From contig CAYPMR010000062.1 in NCBI GenBank assembly GCA_964411665.1, positions 1 to 22,054 on the forward strand: DNA of 22,054 nucleotides, given 5' to 3'. The stretch is from CALFCE01 sp964411665 (GTDB lineage Bacteria; Pseudomonadota; Gammaproteobacteria; Granulosicoccales; Granulosicoccaceae). The position numbers and the translations under genes were made by a program. Positions 7,656 through 16,639 of this stretch are shown one piece after another. The notes beneath the pieces were generated by a model. The model made no database searches. It worked only from the letters and a program-made list of their open reading frames with translations, and was not told the DNA's origin. Position 1 is the first letter of the stretch; every line of letters begins with the position of its first letter.

Positions 7656-8933
7656 CTAGAGTCTGTCTGGATTTTCCTGCGGTGTCGTTTCTTCAAGTTC
7701 ACGGGCCGCGAAAGCAACCAGTTTGTGAACGCTCAATCCTTGCAGCAATATGGAAAGTACCACGATGATGTAGGTGGTTACGACAATGATGTTGCGTTCA
7801 GGCCCTTCGGGTATCGATAAGGCAAGAGCAACGGATATGCCGCCACGTAATCCGCCCCAGGTCAGAATCTTGATCACATGAGGATGGAAACTGCGACGCA
7901 GACGTAATAGCGTTACCGGCACACTAACCGCTATAAAACGTGCGCCAAGAACAAGTACTGCCAGTATCAATCCTGCCGCGATCTGTGTTACACCAAAGCT
8001 GAGCAGAATAATTTCAAGACCGATTATCAGAAACAGTACAGCATTGAGTATTTCATCAATCAACTCCCAAAAAGTATCCAGTCGTTCTCGCGTGCGATCA
8101 CTCATGGCAGTGGAGCGTCCCTGGTTACCAATCATGAGGCCTGCAACAACCATCGCTATCGGTGCTGATGTGTGTAGCATCGCCGCTGCTGATGAGCCAC
8201 CGGCAACCAATGCCAGAGTGATCAGAACTTCCACTTGATACTCATCGACACGTTTAAGCATGTAGAGTGCAATCCAGCCGATGATAAACCCAAACAATGC
8301 ACCGCCGAGCGCTTCCAGAGCGAACAATTTGCCGATGTGTTCAACACTGATCGGATCGCCATTGACAGCAATACCGAAGATAACAAGAAACACCACCACC
8401 GCAACGCCGTCATTGAATAGTGATTCGCCGGCAATTTTTGTTTCAAGGTTTTTCGTTGCACCTGCGCGCTTTAGCACCCCCATCACGGCGACCGGATCGG
8501 TTGGCGAGATGAGCGAGCCGAATAACAGGCAATAGATAAATTCGATCTTGAATCCAAACAGGCCGAAAATAAAATAACTAACGATACCCACCATGAAAGT
8601 ACTGGCGATAACACCTACCGAAGCCAGCAGGCCGACGACCCACTTGTTATCGAGCAAAGCGTTCAAGTTGACGTGCATGGCGCCCGCAAACAACAGGAAT
8701 GCAAGCATGCCGTTCATCAAAGCCTGATTGAAGTCGATTTGCTTGACCAGAGACTGTGTAACGCCAATGCCTGACTCAAATCCCAATTTGGCTAGTATCA
8801 CGAGTATCACTGAGAAGATCAGTGATATCACCATAATGCCGATGGTGGTCGGCAACTTGATGTAGCGATAGTTGATGTAGGCAAATATCGCTGAGATTGT
8901 CAGCAACAAGCTTGAAATTGACAGTAGATCCAT
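7656..8933 (-). CDS. CPA1-family cation:proton antiporter (NhaP-like)
   Basis: This 425-aa, highly hydrophobic inner-membrane protein has about 12 predicted helices. It carries the CPA1 exchanger signatures LFGSLISPTDPVAVMGVL (T145-D146-P147 region) and GESLFNDGVAVVVFLV, where N174-D175 is the ion-binding ND pair of electroneutral exchangers. WGGLRGGISVALALSIP near the C-terminus is also family-typical. It should exchange Na+ or K+ for protons and contribute to pH and salt homeostasis; the ion preference is not readable. The ATG at 8933 begins directly before the first helix. No long cytoplasmic C-terminal regulatory domain is present. About 200 bp separate it from the divergent YgjP-like gene. 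Confidence 0.92.
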   Translation of the reverse strand: MDLLSISSLLLTISAIFAYINYRYIKLPTTIGIMVISLIFSVILVILAKLGFESGIGVTQSLVKQIDFNQALMNGMLAFLLFAGAMHVNLNALLDNKWVVGLLASVGVIASTFMVGIVSYFIFGLFGFKIEFIYCLLFGSLISPTDPVAVMGVLKRAGATKNLETKIAGESLFNDGVAVVVFLVIFGIAVNGDPISVEHIGKLFALEALGGALFGFIIGWIALYMLKRVDEYQVEVLITLALVAGGSSAAAMLHTSAPIAMVVAGLMIGNQGRSTAMSDRTRERLDTFWELIDEILNAVLFLIIGLEIILLSFGVTQIAAGLILAVLVLGARFIAVSVPVTLLRLRRSFHPHVIKILTWGGLRGGISVALALSIPEGPERNIIVVTTYIIVVLSILLQGLSVHKLVAFAARELEETTPQENPDRL

Positions 8934-9135
8934 AACTTACGTTCGCCTGCTTGGATAAAACAGTTGTTGATTGGCAGTGATTCGATAATCAATTGATCAG
9001 CGCAACTATAAATCAGCTCACCAGAAGATGACACTGCAATGCATTTCGTGTCCAGTTACCGCGCTGGCTCTTTGAATGCGCTGTAGTGGATGGGTCCCGA
9101 TAGTTTACAATAGTCGCTCTTCAGGACCTGCGCCA

Positions 9136-9891
9136 ATGATCCAGTACCAGCTGCAGTTAGACGAGGACGGCCCTTCCATCGATACCTATGCGGTGCGAGT
9201 TTCCGCGCGCGCCCGTTCGGTGAGCTTGCGTGTACTCCCGGATCTTGTACTTGAGGTCACCGTACCTAAACGCTTTGATCAACGACAAATTCCCGAGATC
9301 GTGCGCGAGCACCGTGACTGGATCGAGAGTGCTTTTGACGAAGCGCGTCGCGAAGGGCTGGGTGTTAAGGAGCCATGGCCGCCACAAAGCCTGAACCTCG
9401 CCGCGATTGATCAGGAAGTGACTATCCGATTCGACGCTCTGCCCAAAGGCATCGTGCGCCCGCAGGCGCAATTGCGCGGCGAGGAAATGATCATCATGAC
9501 GCCCGATGCTCGCGCTGAACCGCAAAAGCAGATTGCAAGCCTGGTGGCCTCTTTACTGAAGAAGAAAGCGCGACAACTGCTTGAGCCACTGGTGCTGTTG
9601 CACGCACAGGAACATAATATGGTCTACCGTCGGCTGACTGTGCGTGGGCAGCGCACGCTGTGGGGTAGCTATTCGTCTTCGGGCACACTCAGCCTTAATT
9701 ACAAGCTGCTCTTTCTGCCTCCTGAACTGGTCGACTACGTAGTGTTGCATGAGCTTGCCCACACGCGACACATGAATCACTCCAGAGCCTTCTGGCAATT
9801 GCTCGAGCGAATGGCACCCGGTGCCCGTCAACTGGACCAGCGCGTCAATGATGAAGCCCGTCGCGTGCCGCGTTGGCTTGAAAAAGCCTGA
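9136..9891 (+). CDS. YgjP-like (DUF45/M48) metal-dependent hydrolase
   Basis: The 251-aa product has the DUF45 architecture: an N-terminal beta-rich half with SVSLRVLPDLVLEVTVPKR, the TVRGQRTLWGSYSSSGTLSLNYKLLFLPPELVDYVVLHELAH block, and zinc ligands H205-E206-x-x-H209 with a third histidine H215 in TRHMNHSRAFW. E. coli YgjP belongs to this family of cytoplasmic SprT-like metalloproteins; nucleotide-phosphohydrolase activity has been reported for YgjP, but its role here is inferred. The ATG at 9136 is preferred because AGGA lies at 9123-9126. An upstream in-frame ATG at 9076 would add 20 residues unlike the family. It is a single gene followed by a long non-coding stretch. Confidence 0.9.
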   Translation: MIQYQLQLDEDGPSIDTYAVRVSARARSVSLRVLPDLVLEVTVPKRFDQRQIPEIVREHRDWIESAFDEARREGLGVKEPWPPQSLNLAAIDQEVTIRFDALPKGIVRPQAQLRGEEMIIMTPDARAEPQKQIASLVASLLKKKARQLLEPLVLLHAQEHNMVYRRLTVRGQRTLWGSYSSSGTLSLNYKLLFLPPELVDYVVLHELAHTRHMNHSRAFWQLLERMAPGARQLDQRVNDEARRVPRWLEKA

Positions 9892-10234
9892 ACATTTTTT
9901 TGCACACCCGTGCACACCCGTATGCAGTTTTATCCGTGCATTTGATTGCATTCGGTTTCTTTCTGCTATTCTTTTAATGCCTGCTTTGTCGCGGGGAACT
10001 CCGCCGGTCGCGTGATGTCTGGCTACAGATCCATGTTTTTGTAACATTTGTCTGATTTTTATATAATAAAAACAATATGTTAGAGAGATTTTCCTTGCTT
10101 GAAGGCAAATCGCTCCGACGATTGAATACTTAAATTAATGTCCTCAAACCACATCAGCAGCAGCGTGTTTTTCGTGACGTTTATCGCGTGTGCTTTTTTG
10201 CGGTCGTAATCAGGACGGAATAGATATCGTGTCG
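9892..10234. other. Non-coding leader of the motA-like/pilZ pair
   Basis: About 340 bp without a convincing gene. It holds a perfect tandem 10-mer (tgcacacccg twice, 9901-9920) just after the YgjP-like stop, and an AT-rich tract around 10050-10080. A possible Shine-Dalgarno (AGGACGGA, 10212-10219) precedes the motA-like start. I found no convincing sigma-28 or sigma-54 flagellar promoter by eye and no intrinsic terminator. Confidence 0.5.
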
Positions 10235-11131
10235 ATGTCCAACTCGGAAGAATTAGCAATTCGCAGCGCAGCCCCCATCGAGGTGCAGAAGATTGTGCCT
10301 CTGTTGCTGGGTCTGGCTTTTATGACCGTTGGTCTTGCCATGTTTCTAAGCGGGACGACCGACGGTGCGGCACTGATACAGCCGTGCATAGTGGTATTTG
10401 GCGGATGCACTGTCGCTTTACTCGCAACCTTCAGCCCGGCGCATATCGCAAGGGCGCTACAAGTTGCAGTTGATCGTGGCCTGCGTGGTGGCACCTCAAC
10501 AGATGAGATTATCAGGGCGCTAATGAAAGTGTGCGATATCAGCCGTCGAGATGGTTTACTGGGCGTTGCCGAGGTGCGCAGCGACTCTGGATTGATCAAT
10601 AATGTCTGTGAGCTTATAGGGGATGCGGCTGAGGAATCGAACATTCAGCATTCACATGCGACTGGTCGCGAGCGTGAATCCGGGTTTCATAAGGCGCACA
10701 GTGATGTGTTTCTTTTTACAGCAATCTATGCGGTAATGATTGGCATAATCGGCACGGTTTTACGCGCTGTATCAACTTTTTCTGACGCTTCCTGGCAGGC
10801 GTTAAATACGGCACAAGGTGCTTTGCGTAACGTGGATAGTCAAGGTGTGACGGGCAGTTCTGTAAGCAATTCAGAAAGTACCTTCTCTGGTGCTCATGCG
10901 TATGCCTCGTTTGCTGAGAATGCGATTAGTAGTGTCATGTTACCGGCTATCTGTGGTCTTAGCCTGGCTCTGCTTCTGACTATTCTGATTGGACGTTTGC
11001 GCAACGTCCATCAGCGAGAATTGGCCGCTATTGATCTGGCTTACCAAGGGGCTGCGATCATTCTCGATGACAACAATGTACAGCGACTCAAGAACAGATT
11101 GTTATGTTTGGTGCCCAACGGGATTCGTTAG
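10235..11131 (+). CDS. Divergent MotA/TolQ/ExbB-type stator-like membrane protein
   Basis: The 298-aa product has the four-helix MotA topology: two N-terminal helices (about 21-40 and 46-66), a cytoplasmic loop of about 90 residues, then two helices (about 159-181 and 232-254) and a cytoplasmic tail. The loop contains SRRDGLLGVAEV; R105 and E113 keep the eight-residue spacing of E. coli MotA R90 and E98, which contact the rotor. The tail AYQGAAIILDDNNVQRL resembles the MotA end. The positions corresponding to MotA P173 and P222 are not proline, and a Ser/Asn-rich stretch of about 50 residues (181-228) separates TM3 and TM4. A possible GTG start at 10229 would add two residues. No motB or exbD is adjacent; the next gene encodes a PilZ protein. 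It may be a noncanonical ion-channel subunit rather than a flagellar stator. Confidence 0.72.
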   Translation: MSNSEELAIRSAAPIEVQKIVPLLLGLAFMTVGLAMFLSGTTDGAALIQPCIVVFGGCTVALLATFSPAHIARALQVAVDRGLRGGTSTDEIIRALMKVCDISRRDGLLGVAEVRSDSGLINNVCELIGDAAEESNIQHSHATGRERESGFHKAHSDVFLFTAIYAVMIGIIGTVLRAVSTFSDASWQALNTAQGALRNVDSQGVTGSSVSNSESTFSGAHAYASFAENAISSVMLPAICGLSLALLLTILIGRLRNVHQRELAAIDLAYQGAAIILDDNNVQRLKNRLLCLVPNGIR

Positions 11132-11526
11132 AGTTCGCTGATGAGCAAGTTCTGATGCAGCCGATTACGATTGTCAGTAAAGGTTCTGCTCGTGCTGCCT
11201 ATCGTGTCGTGCCCGATCCTGATGATCCGGTTATTCTGCTGCTCGATGGTGAGATTTGCAGAGTGCTCAATATCAGTGCCAGTGGATTCTCATGCGGCGC
11301 CGCTGATGTTACTCAGGGAAGACGCTATTCCTTCCAACTGGATTTACCCATAGCAGGGAATGAAATTCGGGGTGTTGTTGATGTATTAACGTACTCTGAT
11401 GACGGTGAATTGCACTGCAAATTTGTGGACCTGGGTGCCCATCAGCTGGATCAGTTACATCAATATGTGCTGGTCAGACAAAAGGATGCCATTCGTACCC
11501 TAAAAAATCGCCGTCAATCTACCTAG
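11104..11526 (+). CDS. PilZ-domain c-di-GMP receptor protein
   Basis: This is a small, nearly single-domain protein (140 aa from the ATG at 11104, or 123 aa from the ATG at 11155). Both PilZ signature motifs are intact: R-A-A-Y-R (RxxxR, residues 30-34 in the longer form) and N-I-S-A-S-G (N/DxSxxG), followed by the beta-barrel strands RYSFQLDLP, IRGVVDVLTY and ELHCKFVDLG. Binding of cyclic di-GMP in the cytoplasm is therefore expected. The longer reading overlaps the motA-like gene by 28 bases, implying translational coupling; the shorter one starts 23 bases after its stop. Neither start has a strong Shine-Dalgarno. Pairing with a MotA-like protein recalls YcgR, a PilZ protein that slows the motor, but this one lacks the YcgR N-terminal domain. 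Confidence 0.85.
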   Translation: MFGAQRDSLEFADEQVLMQPITIVSKGSARAAYRVVPDPDDPVILLLDGEICRVLNISASGFSCGAADVTQGRRYSFQLDLPIAGNEIRGVVDVLTYSDDGELHCKFVDLGAHQLDQLHQYVLVRQKDAIRTLKNRRQST

Positions 11527-11607
11527 AAAAGCATTAGTGTGTGGAATCGATAAGCCGGTTCTCGCCTGCCAAACCGTTTTAGCAATTCGTTTAACTAATC
11601 CGACCAC

Positions 11608-12711
11608 ATGATCATGACTCCGTTGCAGGTTTATCTCGGAAAGATTGAAAGTGGTGAGCTTGATCCTGATGAAAATCAGGAGCAGGCAATGAAAATGCTG
11701 CAGCAAATTCATGATGATCTGCTGCAGGTTCCTCTGCCAAGCGACTCCAGCAAAGGCTTTTTCTCAAGATTTTTTAAGCAATCCTCAGAACCTGCCAAGG
11801 TGCAAGGCCTGTATCTATGGGGTGGTGTGGGTCGCGGTAAAACCCTGCTAACCGACATGTTTTACGCATCCGTGCCCTTTGAGGAAAAAAGGCGTTTGCA
11901 CTTCCATCGTTTCATGCAACTGATTCATGCTGAATTGCGCGCCCTGGGTGAGGTTGAGAATCCTCTTGCACGCATAGCCGATAAATGGATCCAGCGCACA
12001 CGACTGCTGGTGCTCGATGAGATGCATGTCAATGACATTACCGACGCGATGTTGATCGGAGGTCTTCTTACCGAATTGTTCGACCGTGGCTTGACAATGG
12101 TAACAACATCCAATGTTACGCCGGATGATTTGTATAAAGATGGTTTACAACGATCCAGATTTTTGCCGGCTATTGATCAAATTAAACAGCATACGCGCGT
12201 GCATGATTTGCAAGGGGATATGGACTATCGTCTGCGTATTTTGGAAAACGCAGATATTTATTTTGACTCGACTGATGCGGCCTCTGAAATCGCACTAGAT
12301 GAAAAATTTACACAGCTGGTACGAGCTGAAACTGTTACCAGTGACCCCTTGTCGATCAATGAACGTGATATACCGGTCATCAAACGCGCAGAGACGGTTA
12401 TCTGGTATACATTCAATGCACTGTGTAATACGCCGCGTTCAACCCATGATTACATCGAGATAGCAACCTTGTTCAGCACGGTATTTATCAGCAATATTGA
12501 GGTTCTGGACAATGATCGTAATGACGAAGCAAGACGATTGGTTAATCTGATTGATGAGTTCTACGATCGTGGCGTAAATCTGGTAGCCTCTGCCGAGGCA
12601 GAACCTGAAAAGCTTTATACGGGCCAACGACTCTCATTTGAATTTGTGCGTGCAGCCAGTCGATTACGTGAAATGCAAACGCACGACTATTTATCGCGTT
12701 CGCATTTGTAG
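11608..12711 (+). CDS. zapE: Cell division protein ZapE (AFG1-like ATPase)
   Basis: The 367-aa protein is an AFG1/LACE1-type P-loop ATPase. Walker A is GGVGRGKT at 72-79, preceded by GLYLW. LHFHRFMQLIHAEL (97-110) and the Walker B LLVLDEMHVNDITDAM (133-148, with D137-E138) follow. TTSNVTPDDLYKDGLQRSRFLPAI is the sensor and arginine-finger region. C-terminal LSFEFVRAASRLREM is also family-typical. In E. coli ZapE binds FtsZ and affects Z-ring constriction under low oxygen or stress. The ATG at 11608 is used; an ATG two codons on (11614) is equally good, and neither has a clear Shine-Dalgarno. It lies 81 bp after the PilZ gene in the same direction, so read-through is possible. Confidence 0.95.
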   Translation: MIMTPLQVYLGKIESGELDPDENQEQAMKMLQQIHDDLLQVPLPSDSSKGFFSRFFKQSSEPAKVQGLYLWGGVGRGKTLLTDMFYASVPFEEKRRLHFHRFMQLIHAELRALGEVENPLARIADKWIQRTRLLVLDEMHVNDITDAMLIGGLLTELFDRGLTMVTTSNVTPDDLYKDGLQRSRFLPAIDQIKQHTRVHDLQGDMDYRLRILENADIYFDSTDAASEIALDEKFTQLVRAETVTSDPLSINERDIPVIKRAETVIWYTFNALCNTPRSTHDYIEIATLFSTVFISNIEVLDNDRNDEARRLVNLIDEFYDRGVNLVASAEAEPEKLYTGQRLSFEFVRAASRLREMQTHDYLSRSHL

Positions 12712-12848
12712 TTTGGATTTAATGTTTGACCGCTAAAGGCTGTGTGCTGCTAAAGTGGTCGTAGAAGACTCACTGCTCGTCATCCCGTGCAGGCGGGGCG
12801 GTCTGGCTTCCCGGTCCCTGTTTGCGATACCTGTATTCCGGCTCTTGT

Positions 12849-14108
12849 ATGGATCCTCCCCTACGCGAGGATGATGACTTTGTTGAAGATCGCTCTACCA
12901 AATCCGGTAACCCGACCCTTTTAACTATGCCTGTTTTCTCACAACGTTCCCGTGTCGTTGCCTCTGCTTTCATGATTCAGGGAATCGTGATCGGTTTGAT
13001 GTTTGGGTACGGGGTTATTTTCAAAGTGTTGGAAGATGACCTTGGCTGGTCTCGTACAGTGCTCTCAGGGGCTTCCTCTCTGGCTTTTCTAACTATGGGC
13101 TTACTGGCTTATCTGTGCGGTCGATTGAGCGACCGCTATGGACCGCGCTGGGTGTTGACCGTCTCAGGGATTGTGACTGGATTGGCTTATGTGTTGATGG
13201 GGCTCATGCAAGAGCCATGGCAATTGTGGCTCTTTTTGGGTTGCCTTGCTGGTGTTGGCCTGGCTACACATGACGTTGTCACCTTGTCGACAGTTGCCAG
13301 TTGGTATCAACGCAAACGTGGTTTAATGACAGGCGTCGTAAAGACCGGCACTGCGGTAGGGCAGGTTCTTTTTCCTTTGCTTGTGACAGCATTGGTCGCT
13401 GTTTTCGGTTGGCGGAATTCATTGTTTATTCTGGGAACTGCTAGCGCAATTTTGCTGGCAGCGCTGGCTCAAAGCGTGCGTCGAAACCCTGAGACCACAT
13501 CAGTCGTTGCGGCAAACGATGCCTCTGTGAACACAGATATGAGTCTGGCTGAGGCGAAGAGAAATCGGATTCTCTGGACTCTGTGTGCCATTCAATTCTG
13601 TTTTTTTCCTTCTATGGTGACAGTACCGCTACATATCGTGGCACATGCGACGGACCTCGGCATGACTACCTTAACGGCGGCAACGGTGCTTTCGCTGATT
13701 GGTGGTTGCAGTATAGCGGGGCGTCTCAGCGTTGGATTCTTACATGACAAAATAGGCGGTCGTTGGGCGATGCTCATGTGTTTGTGCCTGTTGGCATTGG
13801 CTTTGTTGGCGCTGCGAATAATTGATTCACCGTCGCTACTCTTTGTACTGGCACCGTTTTACGGTATTGCACATGGTGGTCTGTTTACAGTTGTGTCACC
13901 AACGGTTGCAGAGTACTTCGGCCTTAAAGCACATGGTGCCCTGTTCGGCATTGTTGTTTTTTTTGGTACCTTAAGCGGCGCCAGTGGTCCCTTGCTGGCA
14001 GGCATGGTGTTTGACAAATCAGGTAGTTATTCGATTGCCTTCTCGACACTCTTGATGCTGGCTATTGCCGGGTTTTGTCTGGCCTTATCCCTGCCGCGCA
14101 AAACCTGA
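12849..14108 (+). CDS. MFS transporter (monocarboxylate/oxalate-formate-antiporter-like)
   Basis: A 419-aa major facilitator protein with 12 helices in two halves, separated by a hydrophilic loop (NPETTSVVAANDASVNTDMSLAEA in two stretches). The loop 2-3 signature GRLSDRYGPR is at 91-100, and WYQRKRGLMTGVVKTGTAVGQ in helices 4-5 is typical of the monocarboxylate/oxalate:formate group. The likely substrate is a small organic acid, by family only. Start choice is uncertain: the ATG at 12849 gives a charged 26-residue leader, an ATG at 12927 (MPVFSQRSRV) would fit the family better, and a TTG at 12822 is also open. It is followed after 13 bp by an EamA gene, so the two are probably co-transcribed. 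Confidence 0.88.
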   Translation: MDPPLREDDDFVEDRSTKSGNPTLLTMPVFSQRSRVVASAFMIQGIVIGLMFGYGVIFKVLEDDLGWSRTVLSGASSLAFLTMGLLAYLCGRLSDRYGPRWVLTVSGIVTGLAYVLMGLMQEPWQLWLFLGCLAGVGLATHDVVTLSTVASWYQRKRGLMTGVVKTGTAVGQVLFPLLVTALVAVFGWRNSLFILGTASAILLAALAQSVRRNPETTSVVAANDASVNTDMSLAEAKRNRILWTLCAIQFCFFPSMVTVPLHIVAHATDLGMTTLTAATVLSLIGGCSIAGRLSVGFLHDKIGGRWAMLMCLCLLALALLALRIIDSPSLLFVLAPFYGIAHGGLFTVVSPTVAEYFGLKAHGALFGIVVFFGTLSGASGPLLAGMVFDKSGSYSIAFSTLLMLAIAGFCLALSLPRKT

Positions 14109-14121
14109 GATTCTCTGAGCT

Positions 14122-15021
14122 ATGGATACACGCACGCGTCTAGCTTATGCCCTCTTGCTAATTGCGCCAGCGATGTGGTCGGTTAACTATGTTGTAGCGC
14201 GCGCATCTTCAGGTGTGATTGAACCTCATCTTCTTGCCTTTTTTCGCTGGCTCATGGCGTTCCTGTTGATGTTACCGTTCGCCTACAGAGAACTAAAACT
14301 GCACTGGCCAGAGGCGCGCCGTGAATGGAGACAATTTTTGTTTCTCGGCGCACTCGGCATGTGGGTGTGCGGTGCTTTTGTTTATATAGGTGGCAAGACA
14401 ACAGAGGCAATTAACATAGGTCTGTTGTACGCTCTTGCACCCATTTTTATTGCGATTGCCTCGGCACGGATGTTTGATGATCGTCTGCGCGGCTTGCAAA
14501 TTGTGGGTGCTACCCTGGCATTGATTGGTACAGTGTTGATAGTGGCAAAGGGCAGCCTTGCCAATATTCTTGCGATTGAATTTGTAGCCGGAGATTTATG
14601 GGTGTTGTTTGCTGTGTGTTGCTGGACACTGTATTCGGTGTCGTTGCGCAAACAGCCGTCGGTGCTTGGACCTTTTGCGAGATTAACCGCGATTACCGCT
14701 GGCGGCGTTGTCGTATTGTTTCCATTTACACTTATAGAAATTGCAGTGACAGGTTTGCCCAATGATTGGCCGCATGCCATGTTTCTGGCTGTGATGGTAG
14801 CGGTGTTCCCGGGCTTTGGGGCATATCAGGCGTATTCCTATATGCAAAGTGTACTGGGTGCTGCCAGAACCGGACTGGTGTTATACCTAGGTCCGTTATA
14901 CGGTGCGTTTATGGCATGGCTGGTACTGGGTGAGCATCCGCAGTGGTTTCATTGGCTAGGCGCCGCCTTTATCCTGCCAGGCATGTATCTGGCGACCCGC
15001 GAAGCAACATCAAAACGGTAG
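14122..15021 (+). CDS. EamA-family (DMT) metabolite transporter
   Basis: The 299-aa product has ten hydrophobic segments as two five-helix EamA repeats. The first begins AYALLLIAPAMWSVNYVVAR, and the second begins near AGDLWVLFAVCCWTLYSVSLRK and ends in VLYLGPLYGAFMAWLVLGEHPQWFHWLGAAFILPGMYLA, a typical repeat ending. Such proteins usually export amino acids or related metabolites across the inner membrane; the substrate is not predictable. It starts 13 bp after the MFS gene stop, which suggests one operon. A second, separate EamA gene lies near the right end of the window. Confidence 0.9.
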   Translation: MDTRTRLAYALLLIAPAMWSVNYVVARASSGVIEPHLLAFFRWLMAFLLMLPFAYRELKLHWPEARREWRQFLFLGALGMWVCGAFVYIGGKTTEAINIGLLYALAPIFIAIASARMFDDRLRGLQIVGATLALIGTVLIVAKGSLANILAIEFVAGDLWVLFAVCCWTLYSVSLRKQPSVLGPFARLTAITAGGVVVLFPFTLIEIAVTGLPNDWPHAMFLAVMVAVFPGFGAYQAYSYMQSVLGAARTGLVLYLGPLYGAFMAWLVLGEHPQWFHWLGAAFILPGMYLATREATSKR

Positions 15022-15320
15022 AACGCAAGCATCACATATAAACTGAAGTAGTGTTGCCGTCGTTGCAGAAAGACAGTGTGATTCTTTGATTAGCAAACCT
15101 TGATCGTGATTTAGAGAGAGTTTGATGGGTAGCTGATCATTGCATGGTTTGCGTAGTATTTTTCAATGTTATTGACTGAATGCGACTGGCAGTTATTGCA
15201 CACAGTAGGGCAATTTAATTTGTATCTCGATCTACGCTTAGTGGCATATCATTAAGTGACAAGCAACCTCGTGCCGCTCTTATGCTCTATGCAGCAGGCA
15301 CCTGAAAAACGGAGTTATAG
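15022..15320. other. Non-coding region before the second MFS gene
   Basis: About 300 bp with no credible ORF or RNA gene. It probably holds the promoter of the following gene, but no sigma-70 pair with correct spacing was convincing. The end carries a good Shine-Dalgarno (GGAG, 15311-15314). Confidence 0.45.
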
Positions 15321-15323
15321 TTG
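15311..15323 (+). promoter_or_regulatory. Shine-Dalgarno deciding a TTG start for the MFS gene
   Basis: GGAG at 15311-15314 is six bases before the TTG at 15321. No in-frame ATG precedes the first membrane helix, so TTG is the likely start. Confidence 0.65.
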
Positions 15324-16604
15324 ATAGATACTATTCGAAACCGCCTGGCATCGTCGATATCCGACAAGGTCTATTACGGCTGGCCGATGGTGGGGGTTGC
15401 AGCGCTTTGTCTGTTTTGCAGTGGCCCGGGCCAATCGCACACTTTCTCTGTTTTTATACGACCGATAACCGAATCATTGGGTGTCACCAAAGCATCAATA
15501 GCCTCCGCCTATGCGGTGGCAACGTTACTGGCAGCTTTTCTGTTGCCACGTGCTGGTGTACTACTTGATCGTCATGGACCGCGCATGACGCTTATTGCGA
15601 TTGGAAGTAGCCTCGGACTTGCGTGCATGTTCTTTGGTGCTGCAGCAAACTTTCTGTGGCTGGCTGTAGGGTTCGGGCTTTTGCGATTTCTGGGGCAAGG
15701 CTCGACCATGATGTCTGCGGCCAATTTGGTATCGCAGTGGTTTCAGGCAAAGCGGGGCTTCGCGATGAGTCTGATGGGTTTTGGTTTTGCCGCTTCCATG
15801 GCTATTCACCCCTTGCTCGGCGAGTTACTGATAGATCGCTATGGCTGGCGACTCGCCTGGGTATTCCTGGGGCTGTTGACCTGGGTGTTACTGTTACCGG
15901 TTGTAGTGTTTCTGGTGCACGATAAACCTGAAATGATGGGTCTAAAGATTGATGGTGATGCAGTTGGTCATGATAGTGACGGCGAGGCACCTGAAGTTTT
16001 CGGCTTAACCCTGCAACAAGCCCAGTCCGAGCGTGCCTTTTATTTGTTGTGTCTGGTGTGGTTTGTGGTTGGCGGATTGATCACGGTGATGCATTTTTTT
16101 CAAGTCACAGTTTTGTCCGAGAAAGGGCTGGATGACTCTCTGGGTGCCCGGCTTTTCACGGTATCTGCGCTCACGGCTGTAATCACCATGCCGTTTATCG
16201 GCAGGTTGTATGACACGCTTAAAACACGCTTTGTTATCGCCATTCAATTTTGTCTTATCGCCATGGCTTTGGTTGCCATCACGTTGGTCCAGGGTGTTGT
16301 TAGCGGCATGATATACGCTGCCATTTTTGGTCTCTGCAATGCGTTCATGCTGACCATGTTCGGTTATATATGGCCACGCTATTTTGGCCGTGCCCATTTG
16401 GGGTCTATTCAGGGTAAGGGGCAAATGGTGGGCGTAGTCGGTGCATCACTGGCGCCTGTACCGGTTGGGTATGCCATCGATCGATTTAGCAATGTCTCCG
16501 TGACTCTTTGGCTATTGTCATTAATAGCTTTGGTAACTGCAGTTATAACCGTTATCTTTTTACGCACACCTGAAGGTGTGGAATATCCGGAGGGTTTGGA
16601 GTAA
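15321..16604 (+). CDS. MFS transporter (monocarboxylate-transporter-like)
   Basis: A 427-aa major facilitator protein. VYYGWPMVGVAALCLF forms the first helix, GVLLDRHGPR (79-88) is the loop 2-3 signature, and WFQAKRGFAMSLMGFGFAASMAIHPLLGELLIDRYGWR covers helices 4-5. A charged central loop (GDAVGHDSDGEAPE) separates the halves. It is similar in layout to the MFS gene 1.2 kb upstream but clearly a different subfamily member, not a recent duplicate. The substrate is probably a small carboxylate by family resemblance, not by evidence here. A TTG start is supported by GGAG six bases upstream. A strong hairpin follows the stop, beyond which the TRAP operon converges. Confidence 0.88.
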   Translation: MIDTIRNRLASSISDKVYYGWPMVGVAALCLFCSGPGQSHTFSVFIRPITESLGVTKASIASAYAVATLLAAFLLPRAGVLLDRHGPRMTLIAIGSSLGLACMFFGAAANFLWLAVGFGLLRFLGQGSTMMSAANLVSQWFQAKRGFAMSLMGFGFAASMAIHPLLGELLIDRYGWRLAWVFLGLLTWVLLLPVVVFLVHDKPEMMGLKIDGDAVGHDSDGEAPEVFGLTLQQAQSERAFYLLCLVWFVVGGLITVMHFFQVTVLSEKGLDDSLGARLFTVSALTAVITMPFIGRLYDTLKTRFVIAIQFCLIAMALVAITLVQGVVSGMIYAAIFGLCNAFMLTMFGYIWPRYFGRAHLGSIQGKGQMVGVVGASLAPVPVGYAIDRFSNVSVTLWLLSLIALVTAVITVIFLRTPEGVEYPEGLE

Positions 16605-16639
16605 CAATAGCGCAGTGACGAGGTTGGAGTTCGGTTGAG

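Noticed and set aside
9901..9920. Tandem 10-mer (tgcacacccg twice) as a possible repeat array or CRISPR
   Set aside because: Only two copies with no spacer; too short for a CRISPR and no sign of wider repetition.
9553..10047. Minus-strand ORF of 164 codons
   Set aside because: Mostly antisense to the YgjP-like gene, and its protein looks like no family I know.
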